Positions 6,293-14,010 of a stretch of 17,800 nt of DNA are shown here, in pieces. A model generated the notes under the pieces. The model was not told where the DNA came from, did not search any database, and saw only the letters and a list, made by a program, of their open reading frames with translations. Position numbers and translations under genes: made by a program. Positions within the stretch are counted from its first letter, which is position 1. Each line of letters begins with the position of its first letter. Source of the DNA: Candidatus Woesearchaeota archaeon (lineage in GTDB: Archaea; Nanobdellota; Nanobdellia; Woesearchaeales; UBA525); contig JAJPEB010000006.1 in the NCBI GenBank assembly GCA_023252315.1, positions 1-17,800 of the forward strand. The letters run 5' to 3'.

Positions 6293-7705
6293 TCAGGTGA
6301 GCGTCGATGCGGCGATGATGCCGATGAGGAGCCCCGGCATGATGCCGACGAGCAGCGTCGCCGCCGCGAGCAGGCCGAATGGGAGCGGGCTCGCGCCCCC
6401 CTCGCTCGCGCGCAGGGTGCCGGTGCCGAACACGACGCGCGAGAGCATCCGCACGACGTACGCGCCCGCGAGCAGGACGGCTGGCACCATGAGCAGCGCG
6501 AGCGGGCCGAACCGCGCGAAGCCCGCGACGAGGATCATGAACTCGCCGACGAAGCCCGTCATGCCGGGCAGGCCCATCGCCGCGAACGACGCGAGCGCGA
6601 GCAGCCACGCGGTGCGCGGCATGCGCTGCGCGAGGCCGCGCAGGGCGTCCATGTCGAAGGTGCCCGTGCGCTCGTGCACGAGGCCCGCGAGCGCGAAGAG
6701 CAGCGCCGCGATGATGCCGTGGCTCGCCATCTCGAACGCCGCGCCCGTGACGCCAAGCGACGAGCCGATGGCGATGCCGGCGAGCACGAAGCCCATGTGG
6801 TGCACGCTGCTGTACGCGATCATGCGCTTGAGGTCCGACTGCGCGAGGCACACGAAGGCGCCGTAGATCGCGCTCGCGCAGCCGAGCGCGAAGAGGAAGA
6901 CGCGCCACTGCGCGACGACGTCGCCGAGCAGGCCGACGCCGAGGCGCAAGAGCAGGTACGCGCCCATCTTGAGCAGCACGCCCGCGAGCATGACGCTGCC
7001 TGCGGTCGGCGCCTGCACGTGCGCGTCGGGGAGCCACGTGTGGAAGGGCGCGATCGGCATCTTCACGAGGCAGGCGAAGAGGAGCAGCGCGAAGATCGCG
7101 GTGCGCAGCGCTGGCGAGAGATGCGAGAGGTCCATCGCGGCGATGTCGACGCTCCCGGTCGCCATCGCGATCACCACGAGCGAGATGAAGAGCGCCGCGC
7201 TCGCGATGCCCGTGTAGACGAGGAACTTCATCGCCGCGTACGCGCGGTTCGACGCTCCCCAGCGCAGGATGAGGAAGAACATCGCGACGAGCACGGCCTC
7301 CCAGCATGCGAAGAGGAGGACCAGGTCGAGGCTCACGAACACGCCGATCACGCACGAGCAGAGCGCCATGAGGAGCGCGTAGTGCCCCGCCTCGCCCGTG
7401 TGGATCTCGCGCCGGCTCACGAGCACCGCGACGAGCGTGAGGAGCGCCGTCAGGAGCACCATGGGATAGCTGATGCCGTCCACCCCGACGTGGTAGGCGA
7501 TCTCGACGCTCCCGAGGCGCGCCCACGCGATGCGCTCGAGCAGCTGGAATCCCTTCGTCGCGAGCGAGAACGACCAGAGGCTGAGCGCAGCGAGCGCGCA
7601 CAGCGCGAGCGCGCCCGCGAGCGCGATGTCCCTCGCGCGCCTCGGGAAGAGCAGCGCGAGCGCCGCCGAGAGCAGCGGGAACGCGAGCAGCAGCGAGAGC
7701 ATCAC
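6293..7705 (-). CDS. nuoM: NADH-quinone oxidoreductase-like subunit M
   Basis: This 470-aa antiporter-like subunit of complex I has DGISYPMVLLTALLT near the start, LLFACWEAVLVAMFFLI with the channel Glu E136, VKMPIAPFHTWLPDAHVQAPT with K215, and VLLKMGAYLLLR with K246. SDLKRMIAYSSVHHMGF, the conserved helix before the broken transmembrane segment, is intact. It is somewhat shorter than E. coli NuoM (about 509). Its ATG overlaps the nuoL stop by 4 nt (ATGA), so the two are probably translationally coupled. It is distinguished from NuoN and NuoL by the WEA motif and the AHVQAPT sequence. Confidence 0.96.
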   Translation of the reverse strand: MMLSLLLAFPLLSAALALLFPRRARDIALAGALALCALAALSLWSFSLATKGFQLLERIAWARLGSVEIAYHVGVDGISYPMVLLTALLTLVAVLVSRREIHTGEAGHYALLMALCSCVIGVFVSLDLVLLFACWEAVLVAMFFLILRWGASNRAYAAMKFLVYTGIASAALFISLVVIAMATGSVDIAAMDLSHLSPALRTAIFALLLFACLVKMPIAPFHTWLPDAHVQAPTAGSVMLAGVLLKMGAYLLLRLGVGLLGDVVAQWRVFLFALGCASAIYGAFVCLAQSDLKRMIAYSSVHHMGFVLAGIAIGSSLGVTGAAFEMASHGIIAALLFALAGLVHERTGTFDMDALRGLAQRMPRTAWLLALASFAAMGLPGMTGFVGEFMILVAGFARFGPLALLMVPAVLLAGAYVVRMLSRVVFGTGTLRASEGGASPLPFGLLAAATLLVGIMPGLLIGIIAASTLT

Positions 7706-9477
7706 CTGAGCGCCCCCAGCAGGAGCACGAGCGCGATGAAGCCCGCGACGATCGCGAACGCGTACGTCGCGACCCTGCCTGTCTGCATCCTGCGCGCGCC
7801 GCGCGCGAGCGCGCCCATGCGCACCGCGACGCCGCGCACCGCCCTATCGACGACGTTGCCGTCGATCCACGCGCATGCGCGCGCGACCCCGAGCGCCGCG
7901 CGCGCGACGCCCGCCGAGAGGTCGTCGAGCAGGAACCGTGCGCGGGCCGCGCTCGCGAGCGCGGTGCCGGGGAGCCACGCCGCCCAGCCGCGCACGCAGG
8001 AGAGGTACGTGCACAGGAAGCCCGCGAGCACGAGCGCGAGGGAGAGCAGCGTCCAGGGCGTGAGCACAGGCGGCGCCGCCTCGCCGAAGAGCCCGAACAC
8101 CTTGCCCATCGCGAGCCCTCCCGCGAGCGAGAGCAGCGCGAGCCCGACGGCCGGAGCCATCATCTGCCATGGCGCACGCGCGTCCCTGCCCCCCCTCGCG
8201 AAGACGAGCAGGTACCAGCGCGCAATGTAGGCCGCGCTGAGCAGGACCGCGAGCATGAAGCACGCGACGATCGTCCAGTTCCCCTGCCGCACGAGCGCGT
8301 CGAGGATCGTCTCCTTGCTGAAGAAGCCCGAGAGCGGGACCATGCCCGCGAGCGCGAGCGCCCCGATGCCCGCGACGATCGCGAGCGCGTTCGCGCCGAG
8401 CGCGAGGCGCATCCTCGCCATGTCCTGCGTGCCCGTCGCATGGATCGCGATGCCCGCCGCGAAGAAGAGGAGCGCCTTGAACATGCTGTGCGTGAGCATG
8501 TGGTAGGTGCCCGCAGCGACGGCGCCCGCGCTGAGCGCGAGGAGCACGAACCCGAGCTGGTTCATCGTGCTGTACGCGAGCGCGCGCTTGATGTCCGTTT
8601 CGACGAGCGCCATGCAGGCGCTCAGCGCGATCGTGACGAGCGCGAGCGCGGCGAGCCACGGCGAGAGGCCGACGAGGAGCAGCAGCGGCAGCATGCGCGC
8701 GACGAGGAAGAGGCCCGCCTTCACCATCGTCGCGCTGTGCAGGAACGCGCTCACGGGCGTGGGGCCCGCCATCGCGTCGGGCAGCCACGCGTGGAGCGGG
8801 AACTGCGCGCTCTTGCTGATCGCTCCCACGACGATGCCGATGGCCGCGAGCAGGGTGAGAGTGTCGGGTCTCGCGAGCGCGAGGACGCGGGCGATGTCGA
8901 ACGTGCCGTAGCGCGCGCGCAGGAGCATGATGCCCGCGAGCAGGAACGCGTCGCCGACGAGGATCGTGAGGAGCGCCTTGCGCGCGGCGCGCATCGCCTC
9001 GTCCTTGCCGTGCCAGAACCCGATGAGCAGGTACGAGCTTATCCCGACGAGCTCCCAGCATACGAAGAGCTGGAGCAGGCTGCCCGAGAGCACGACGCCG
9101 AGCATGCTCGCGGCGAAGAGCGAGAGGATCGCGTAGTAGCGCGAGAGGTCGGACGGCCGTTCCTCGTCGCCGAAGTAGCCGACGCTGTAAAGGAAGACCG
9201 CGACCCCGATGAGCGACACGATGCCCGAGAGCACGAGGCTGAGCGCGTCGAGGGTGATCGTGAGCGGGAACTGCTCTCCCGCCGCGCCGAACCACGTCCA
9301 TGTGGCTGCTTGCGTGCCCGTGCCCCCGGCATAGGAGAGGAAGACGAGGAGCAGCGTCGCTGCGCCCGCGAGCGAGCCGAGATAGCCGAGCCGGCGCGCG
9401 GCGCGCGCGGGGGCCACGAGCGCGCAGAGCATCACGAGCGCGAACGGCAGCGGGATGAGGAAGGGGAGCGGGATCAT
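7702..9477 (-). CDS. nuoL: NADH-quinone oxidoreductase-like subunit L
   Basis: This 591-aa distal antiporter-like subunit is close in length to E. coli NuoL (613), which implies that the long C-terminal lateral helix is kept. Motifs seen are VGYFGDEE (99-106), FVCWELVGISSYLLIGFW with E142, SKSAQFPLHAWLPDAMAGPTPVSAFLHSATMVKAG with K222 and K253, and ETDIKRALAYSTMNQLGF. The C-terminal part contains basic loops (ARARFLLDDL, MGALARGARR) between hydrophobic segments. It starts 7 nt after nuoK and overlaps nuoM by 4 nt. A stand-alone Na+/H+ antiporter subunit (MrpA or HyfB type) is excluded by its place in an otherwise complete nuo series. Confidence 0.96.
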   Translation of the reverse strand: MIPLPFLIPLPFALVMLCALVAPARAARRLGYLGSLAGAATLLLVFLSYAGGTGTQAATWTWFGAAGEQFPLTITLDALSLVLSGIVSLIGVAVFLYSVGYFGDEERPSDLSRYYAILSLFAASMLGVVLSGSLLQLFVCWELVGISSYLLIGFWHGKDEAMRAARKALLTILVGDAFLLAGIMLLRARYGTFDIARVLALARPDTLTLLAAIGIVVGAISKSAQFPLHAWLPDAMAGPTPVSAFLHSATMVKAGLFLVARMLPLLLLVGLSPWLAALALVTIALSACMALVETDIKRALAYSTMNQLGFVLLALSAGAVAAGTYHMLTHSMFKALLFFAAGIAIHATGTQDMARMRLALGANALAIVAGIGALALAGMVPLSGFFSKETILDALVRQGNWTIVACFMLAVLLSAAYIARWYLLVFARGGRDARAPWQMMAPAVGLALLSLAGGLAMGKVFGLFGEAAPPVLTPWTLLSLALVLAGFLCTYLSCVRGWAAWLPGTALASAARARFLLDDLSAGVARAALGVARACAWIDGNVVDRAVRGVAVRMGALARGARRMQTGRVATYAFAIVAGFIALVLLLGALR

Positions 9478-9484
9478 CGCGGCT

Positions 9485-9790
9485 TCACCACTTGAGCTCC
9501 CTCAGCTCGTCGATGTCGGTGATCCCCTTGCGCGCGAGGTAGAGGAAGAGCGCGATCGCGACGATGGCCTCGACCGCCTCGACGGCCCACACGACGAGCA
9601 CGAATGCCTGCACCGTCGCCATCCCCTGCTGCGGGAGCGCCTGCGCGAGCGCGACGAGCAGCAGCGTGACTGCCGAGAGCATGAGCGTCCCCCCGATCGC
9701 GATGCGCAGGATGTCGCGCTTCGCCAGCACGCCGTAGATGCCGAGCGCGAAGACGGCGAGCGAGACGCCGAGGACGACGGGCAGCGTCAT
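9485..9790 (-). CDS. nuoK: NADH-quinone oxidoreductase-like subunit K with altered E-channel residue
   Basis: This 101-aa, three-helix membrane subunit has the usual family length. The order is helix 1 (VVLGVSLAVFALGIYGVLA), the loop KRDILR, helix 2 (IAIGGTLMLSAVTLLLVAL, about 30-48), helix 3 (AFVLVVWAVEAVEAIVAIALFLYL, about 62-85) and the typical ITDIDELRELK tail. In most NuoK proteins helix 2 reads IGIELML with an essential Glu (E36 in E. coli). Here the same place reads I-G-G-T-L-M-L, so Glu is Thr (T35). The second conserved Glu (E72 in E. coli) is E74, and an extra E71 lies one helical turn before it. The ATG overlaps the nuoJ stop by 4 nt. Confidence 0.95.
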   Translation of the reverse strand: MTLPVVLGVSLAVFALGIYGVLAKRDILRIAIGGTLMLSAVTLLLVALAQALPQQGMATVQAFVLVVWAVEAVEAIVAIALFLYLARKGITDIDELRELKW

Positions 9791-10245
9791 GCGCGCCCCT
9801 CCGCGAGCAGGTACTGCGCGCCCACGATGCCCGCGAAGAGGAGCAGCAGCGCGATCTCGAGCGCGAGGCCGTACTCGCCGAAGAGCGCCTGCGCGAGCGC
9901 GGCGGGCGGGAGCGGCGCTCCCTGCGGGAGCGAGACTGGCAGGAACGCGAGCAGCGCGAGCGTGAGCGCGCCTGCGGCGCATGCCGCCGCGAGCGTGCCC
10001 TCGCGCTGCACGGGCGTCGGCGCGGAGCTGAACGCGAGCACGAAGAGCGCGACGACGCCGCCGACGAAGAGGAAGAGCTGGCCCGCCGCGAGGAACCATG
10101 CGCCCATGCCCGCGAAGAGGCCCGCTGCCCCGATGAAGAAGGCCGCGAGGCCGAGCACGCCGCGCATGAGGTGGCGCGCGCCGAGCGCGTATGCGGCGCC
10201 GCCGAGGCAGAGCGCGGATGAGACGAGGAGCAGCGCGTCGATCAT
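9787..10245 (-). CDS. nuoJ: NADH-quinone oxidoreductase-like subunit J
   Basis: This 152-aa membrane subunit has five hydrophobic segments. The most telling stretch is GMGAWFLAAGQLFLFVGGVVALFVLAF (about 47-73), matching the family's EFLAxxQIxVYxGAVxVLFLFV segment with its glycine-rich pi-bulge helix. The last helix is ALEIALLLLFAGIVGAQYLL. It is one intact gene, whereas some archaea split nuoJ in two. The ATG overlaps the nuoI stop by ATGA, and the stop overlaps nuoK likewise. Identity is supported by position between nuoI and nuoK as well as by this segment; sequence conservation in this family is low. Confidence 0.92.
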   Translation of the reverse strand: MIDALLLVSSALCLGGAAYALGARHLMRGVLGLAAFFIGAAGLFAGMGAWFLAAGQLFLFVGGVVALFVLAFSSAPTPVQREGTLAAACAAGALTLALLAFLPVSLPQGAPLPPAALAQALFGEYGLALEIALLLLFAGIVGAQYLLAEGRA

Positions 10246-10724
10246 TCCCTGTCCTCCTTCGCCGCCTTCGCCACGAGAGAAGGGTCCTGCACGCGGATCG
10301 CATGCTCGCCCTCGAGCTCGGGATAGATCGTCCTGCCGTTGTCCGGCGCCGCGGGCGTCTCGATCATGCCCCTGTACGTGAAGAGCAGCTCCGCCTTGCT
10401 CTTGCCCGCCATCTCGTACGCGTGGCCCATGAAGAGGCACTTCGCGGGGCACACCTCGGCGCAGTAGCCGCAGAAGATGCAGCGGTTGAGGTCGATGATC
10501 GGGCGGTGGCGCAGCTTCGGGTCCGTCTGCTCCGCGCGCTCGAGCATGACGATCGTGTTGTTCGGGCACACCTTCGCGCACAGGCTGCACCCGATGCACA
10601 GCTCGTCGAAGAAGACGTGCCTCCCGCGGAAGCGCGCTGCCATCCGCTGCTTGCGCACGGGATAGTCCTGCGTCGTAGGCCTGCGCAGCCCGTTGCGCAT
10701 CATCGTGAAGAGTGCGCCGAGCAT
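10242..10724 (-). CDS. nuoI: NADH-quinone oxidoreductase-like subunit I, 2x[4Fe-4S]
   Basis: This 160-aa peripheral-arm subunit carries two [4Fe-4S] clusters that pass electrons to the cluster of NuoB. Both motifs are complete: C43-x2-C46-x2-C49-x3-C53-P and C82-x2-C85-x2-C88-x3-C92-P. An N-terminal amphipathic stretch (MLGALFTMMRNGLRR) would lie on the membrane, as in other NuoI proteins. The C-terminal ~60 residues are charged and have no further Cys. The start codon directly follows the nuoH stop. With NuoE, NuoF and NuoG absent, this subunit would be the entry point for electrons from an unidentified donor such as ferredoxin or an F420-dependent module; that last point is inference. Confidence 0.96.
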   Translation of the reverse strand: MLGALFTMMRNGLRRPTTQDYPVRKQRMAARFRGRHVFFDELCIGCSLCAKVCPNNTIVMLERAEQTDPKLRHRPIIDLNRCIFCGYCAEVCPAKCLFMGHAYEMAGKSKAELLFTYRGMIETPAAPDNGRTIYPELEGEHAIRVQDPSLVAKAAKEDRE

Positions 10725-11759
10725 TCATCCGCCTCCGAGCGCGAACGACACGCCCAGGGTGACGACGATGTTGAGCAGCGCGAGCGGCACGAGCGCGCGC
10801 CACACCTTCGCGAGCAGCGCGTCCATGCGCATGCGCACGGCGCTCGCGCGGATCGAGAACATGAGGATCGCCCACACGAGGACTTTCGCGAGGAACCCGA
10901 GGTCGCCGCCAGCGTCCGTCCAGCCGCCGAGGAAGAGCGACGCGAAGAGGCAGCCTGTCACGAGCAGCTTCCCGTACTCCGCGAGCAGCGTGAGGCTGAA
11001 GTAGACGCCGCCGTACTCCGTCTTCCAGCCGCCGACGAGCTCGCTCTCGGCCTCGAGGAGGTCGAAGGGGTTGCGCTCGACGCTCGCGACGGCCGCGATG
11101 AGGAAGAGGGCGAACGCGAGCGGCTGCGTAAGCGCGAACCACACGCCCATGTCCGCCTGGCGCTGCGCGATCTGCGCGATGTCGAGGGTGCCTGCCGAGA
11201 GCGCGACGCCCGCCGCCGAGAGCGCGAGCACCGCCTCGTACGACATCGCCATGCCGGCGGAGCGCAGTCCTCCGAGCGTGCTGAACTTGCTGTTGCTCGC
11301 CCACGCGCCCGCGAGCATCGCGATCGGGCCCATGCTCAGCAGCGCGAGCGCGATCACCAGGCTGTACTGCGACGAAGCGATCACGAGGCTCCCGATCGGC
11401 ACGACGACGAGCGCGACGAACGCGGGCAGCACGAGCAGCACGGGGGCGAGCGCGAAGAGCCGCCTGTCGGAGCCCTCCGGGAAGATGATCTCCTTGCGCA
11501 GGAACTTGAGCATGTCGGCGACCGTCTGCAGCAGGCCCAAGGGCCCCGTGAAGACCGGCCCCCTGCGGCTGTGGATGCGCGCGATGAGCTTGCGCTCCGC
11601 CCAGCCGCCGAACGTCGCGAAGAGCGCGACCGCGATGAAGAGCGCGAGCGCGAGCAGCGCGAGGAAGAGCGGACGCGCGAGCGCCTCCCCGGCGAGCGAC
11701 GCGAGCCGCCCGTACGCCGCGTCCGCGCCCTCGCGCAGGAAGAGGAGCCGCGGCGTCAT
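10725..11759 (-). CDS. nuoH: NADH-quinone oxidoreductase-like subunit H
   Basis: This 344-aa membrane subunit forms most of the quinone-access chamber at the junction of the two arms. Diagnostic motifs are GGWAERKLIARIHSRRGP (51-68), GLLQTVADMLKFLRKE (75-90), and ERNPFDLLEAESELVGGWKTEY, which carries the conserved cluster of glutamates facing the quinone cavity. The length is near the family norm (about 325). ATG 11759 is chosen because it overlaps the nuoD stop by ATGA, like other junctions in the operon. An upstream extension exists in frame but lies inside nuoD. Its stop is directly followed by the nuoI ATG. Confidence 0.96.
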   Translation of the reverse strand: MTPRLLFLREGADAAYGRLASLAGEALARPLFLALLALALFIAVALFATFGGWAERKLIARIHSRRGPVFTGPLGLLQTVADMLKFLRKEIIFPEGSDRRLFALAPVLLVLPAFVALVVVPIGSLVIASSQYSLVIALALLSMGPIAMLAGAWASNSKFSTLGGLRSAGMAMSYEAVLALSAAGVALSAGTLDIAQIAQRQADMGVWFALTQPLAFALFLIAAVASVERNPFDLLEAESELVGGWKTEYGGVYFSLTLLAEYGKLLVTGCLFASLFLGGWTDAGGDLGFLAKVLVWAILMFSIRASAVRMRMDALLAKVWRALVPLALLNIVVTLGVSFALGGG

Positions 11760-12831
11760 CGGTCGCACTCCCCGAACACCGGATCGAGCGTCGCGAGCGT
11801 CGCGACCATGTCCTGCACGCTCATCCCCTTGCACAGCTTCGGGAGGATCGCGAGGGGTAGTTCGAGCCGTCGCTCACGAGCATGATCGCGCCCTCGCCGC
11901 GCGGACACTCGTTGCGCACGAACGCCTCGCCATCCTTCGGCGTCGCCATGCTCAGCGCGACGGGCGGGCGCAGCGTCATCGCGCCCTGCGCGCGGATCGG
12001 CCCCTCGGGCATGAGCGCGAGCGCCGCGCGCACGAGCCGCATGCTCTCGCGCATCTCGTCGCGGCGCACCTCGTAGCGCGCCCAGCAGTCGCCCGCGGCC
12101 CGCGTGACCATGCGGAAGCCCAGCTGCGTGTAGCGCAGGTACGGCGCGTGCGCGCGCACGTCGTAGGGCACGCCGCTCGCCCTCGCCGCCGGGCCAGTGA
12201 GCCCGTACGCGAGCGCGTCGCGCGCGCTGATCGCGCCGACGCCCTGCAGGCGCTCGCGGAAGAGGCCGTCGCGCTCCGTCGCGGCGAGGTACTCGGGCAG
12301 GACCTTCTCGAGGCGGTCGAGCTCGGCGAGGATCCTCGCCGCCTGCCCCGGCGTGAGGTCGTCGCGCAGGCCGCCGATGATCATCCAGCCGTACGTCATC
12401 CTGCCGCCCATGATGTCCTCGAAGACGTCGAGCAGGCGCTCGCGCTCGCGCATCGCCCAGACGAAGATCGTCGGCTGGCCCAGGTCCATGCTCAAGGTGC
12501 CGAGCCAGAAGAGGTGGCTCACGACGCGCTGCAGCTCGACCATCGCCATCCTCGCGCACACCGCGCGCTCGGGGGGCTCGAGCCCGATGAGCCTCTCGAC
12601 GCACGAGATGTAGAGGTGCTCCCACGCCGCGGCCGCGATGTAGTCGAGCTTGTTCGCGATCGGCGTGAACTTGAAGTACATCCGGTTCTCCGCGAGCTTC
12701 TCGATGCCCCGGTGGATGTAGCCCACGTCCGGGTCGAGCGACACCACCGTCTCCGCGTCGAGCACGAGGCGCAGGCGCAAGACGCCGTGCGTGCTCGGGT
12801 GCTGCGGGCCGAAGCTAAGATCGGTTTCCGT
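11756..12831 (-). CDS. nuoD: NADH-quinone oxidoreductase-like subunit D, ACG start and 3' frameshift
   Basis: This is the 49-kDa-type subunit that forms the quinone-reduction site with NuoB. The N-terminal FGPQHPSTHGVLRLRLVLDAE carries the quinone-site His, and NKLDYIAAA aligns with the quinone-site Tyr region. The rest follows the family to IMLVSDGSNYP. Two defects are seen. First, the codon before ETDLSFGPQHP is ACG (12831-12829), with no ATG, GTG or TTG in frame until after the HPSTHG motif; a strong Shine-Dalgarno (AAGGAGGT) sits 5 nt upstream of the ACG. Second, near 11855 the frame breaks. About 12-13 residues normally lying between SDGSNxP and the LPKLxKG segment are missing, and the conserved C-terminus (LAILPKLCKGMSVQDM to DPVFGECDR) continues in another frame to a stop overlapping nuoH. 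As written, the first frame ends at 11821. Assembly error is possible. Confidence 0.9.
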
Positions 12832-13261
12832 AGAGCACCTCCTTGCGCAAGGGGAATCCCTCGTAGTCCTGGGGGAGCAGGATGCGGCGCGGGTCAGGGC
12901 TGCCCTCGAACACGATGCCGAGGAGATCGTACGTCTCGCGCTCGTGCCACACGGCGCCCGGCCACACGGACGCGACGCTCGGGATGCGCGCCTCGCCGTA
13001 GGGGAGCGCCACGCGCAGCACGACCGGCTCCGGCTCCTCGAGGCGCACGAGGTGGTACACGACCTCCCATCGGTCCCGCCAGTCGATGCCCGTGATGAGG
13101 CAGAGATGGGCGAAGCCCGCGCGATGCAGCGCGGCGCACGCGTCCACGATCCTCTTCCTGTCGACGGCGAACGCGCGGGCGCCCTTGCCCGGCGTCGCGA
13201 TGCCTGCGAGGATCGCCGCGGGGTCCTGCGCCGCGGCCGCGCCCGCCGGGATCTCGCTCAT
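12815..13261 (-). CDS. nuoC: NADH-quinone oxidoreductase-like subunit C
   Basis: This 148-aa peripheral-arm subunit (30-kDa type) helps hold NuoD. The signature is near the C-terminus: HERETYDLLGIVFEGSPDPRRILLP followed by QDYEGFPLRKE, the usual ERExYDxxGIxFxGxPDxRRIL...WEGxPLRKD pattern. The first ~30 residues are Ala- and Pro-rich and not conserved. The ATG overlaps the nuoB stop by 4 nt (ATGA). The 3' end overlaps the presumed nuoD start by 17 nt and encodes the nuoD Shine-Dalgarno within the codons for RKEVL. NuoC and NuoD are separate genes here, not the fused form of E. coli. Confidence 0.94.
   Translation of the reverse strand: MSEIPAGAAAAQDPAAILAGIATPGKGARAFAVDRKRIVDACAALHRAGFAHLCLITGIDWRDRWEVVYHLVRLEEPEPVVLRVALPYGEARIPSVASVWPGAVWHERETYDLLGIVFEGSPDPRRILLPQDYEGFPLRKEVLYGNRS
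12829..12844 (-). promoter_or_regulatory. Shine-Dalgarno and ACG initiation codon of nuoD
   Basis: On the minus strand, AAGGAGGT (12844-12837) is followed by a 5-nt spacer and ACG (12831-12829). This is among the best ribosome-binding sites in the operon and decides the nuoD start, although the codon is not a standard initiator. ACG to ATG would be silent in the overlapping nuoC frame (TAC to TAT). Confidence 0.6.
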
Positions 13262-14010
13262 CCGCGCCCCTCCGCGTCGGGAGCGGGCTGCCCCGTCGGC
13301 GTCGCGCGCGCGAGCTCGTCGGGCGTGGGCGCGATGCGCGGCTCTCCCGACTGGTGGCCCATGAGGAACGTCGGGTGCGCCATGACCTGCGCGAGCAGCT
13401 CCTCGCGCGTGACCTCGGGCATGCCGACGACCTGCGTCTTCCCTCTCCCGCGCCTTCCCGCCTTGCCCCGCTCGTCGATGAGCTCCTGCAGCTTCATGAT
13501 CGCGAGGAGCAGCTGCTCGGGCCTCGGCGGGCAGCCGGGCACGTAGATGTCGACGGGGATGAGCTTGTCGACGCCGTTGATGACGCTGTAGCTGTCCCAG
13601 AACGGGCCGCCGCAGATCGCGCACTCGCCGAACGCGATCACGTGCTTGGGCTCGGGCATCTGCTCGTAGAGGCGCACGATGACGTCCTTGAGCTTGATCG
13701 TCGCGGGGCCCGCCACGATGAGCAGGTCCGCCTGCCTCGGGCTCGCGCGGAAGAACACGCCCATGCGGTCGCAGTCGTAGCGCGACGCCCCGAACGCCAT
13801 CATCTCGATCGCGCAGCACTTGATGCCGAACGTGAGTGGCCAGAGGCTGCGCCCCTCGCTCCACGCGAAGAGCCCCTGCGTCATCTCCTGGATGAAGCCG
13901 CGCACGCTGTGCATGATGAATCCCTTGCCCGCGTGCGGGTCGTCCATGTCGCGCGCGTCGCGCAGCTCGGGGAGCGCGGGCAGCTCGGAGGGGAGCACCT
14001 TAAGCGACAT
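13258..14010 (-). CDS. nuoB: NADH-quinone oxidoreductase-like subunit B, N2 cluster
   Basis: This 250-aa subunit binds the terminal [4Fe-4S] cluster N2 that reduces quinone. The ligands are the tandem C65-C66 in GIKCCAIEMM, C130 in GECAICGG and C160 in VPGCPPRPE. C133 is an additional Cys near the cluster. SRYDCDRMG and ADLLIVAGPATIKL are also typical. The protein is somewhat longer than usual: about 50 residues precede the first core motif, and a ~70-residue C-terminal tail rich in Arg, Pro and Ala follows the helix ELIDERG. The ATG lies inside the end of nuoA (11-nt overlap) behind a strong AGGAGGT. The stop overlaps nuoC by ATGA. Confidence 0.96.
   Translation of the reverse strand: MSLKVLPSELPALPELRDARDMDDPHAGKGFIMHSVRGFIQEMTQGLFAWSEGRSLWPLTFGIKCCAIEMMAFGASRYDCDRMGVFFRASPRQADLLIVAGPATIKLKDVIVRLYEQMPEPKHVIAFGECAICGGPFWDSYSVINGVDKLIPVDIYVPGCPPRPEQLLLAIMKLQELIDERGKAGRRGRGKTQVVGMPEVTREELLAQVMAHPTFLMGHQSGEPRIAPTPDELARATPTGQPAPDAEGRG

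Noticed and set aside
5000..14000. Long open frames on the plus strand and in other minus-strand frames across the nuo operon
   Set aside because: They are Arg/Glu-rich or Ser/Arg-rich shadows caused by G+C-rich codons of the real nuo genes and show no domain.
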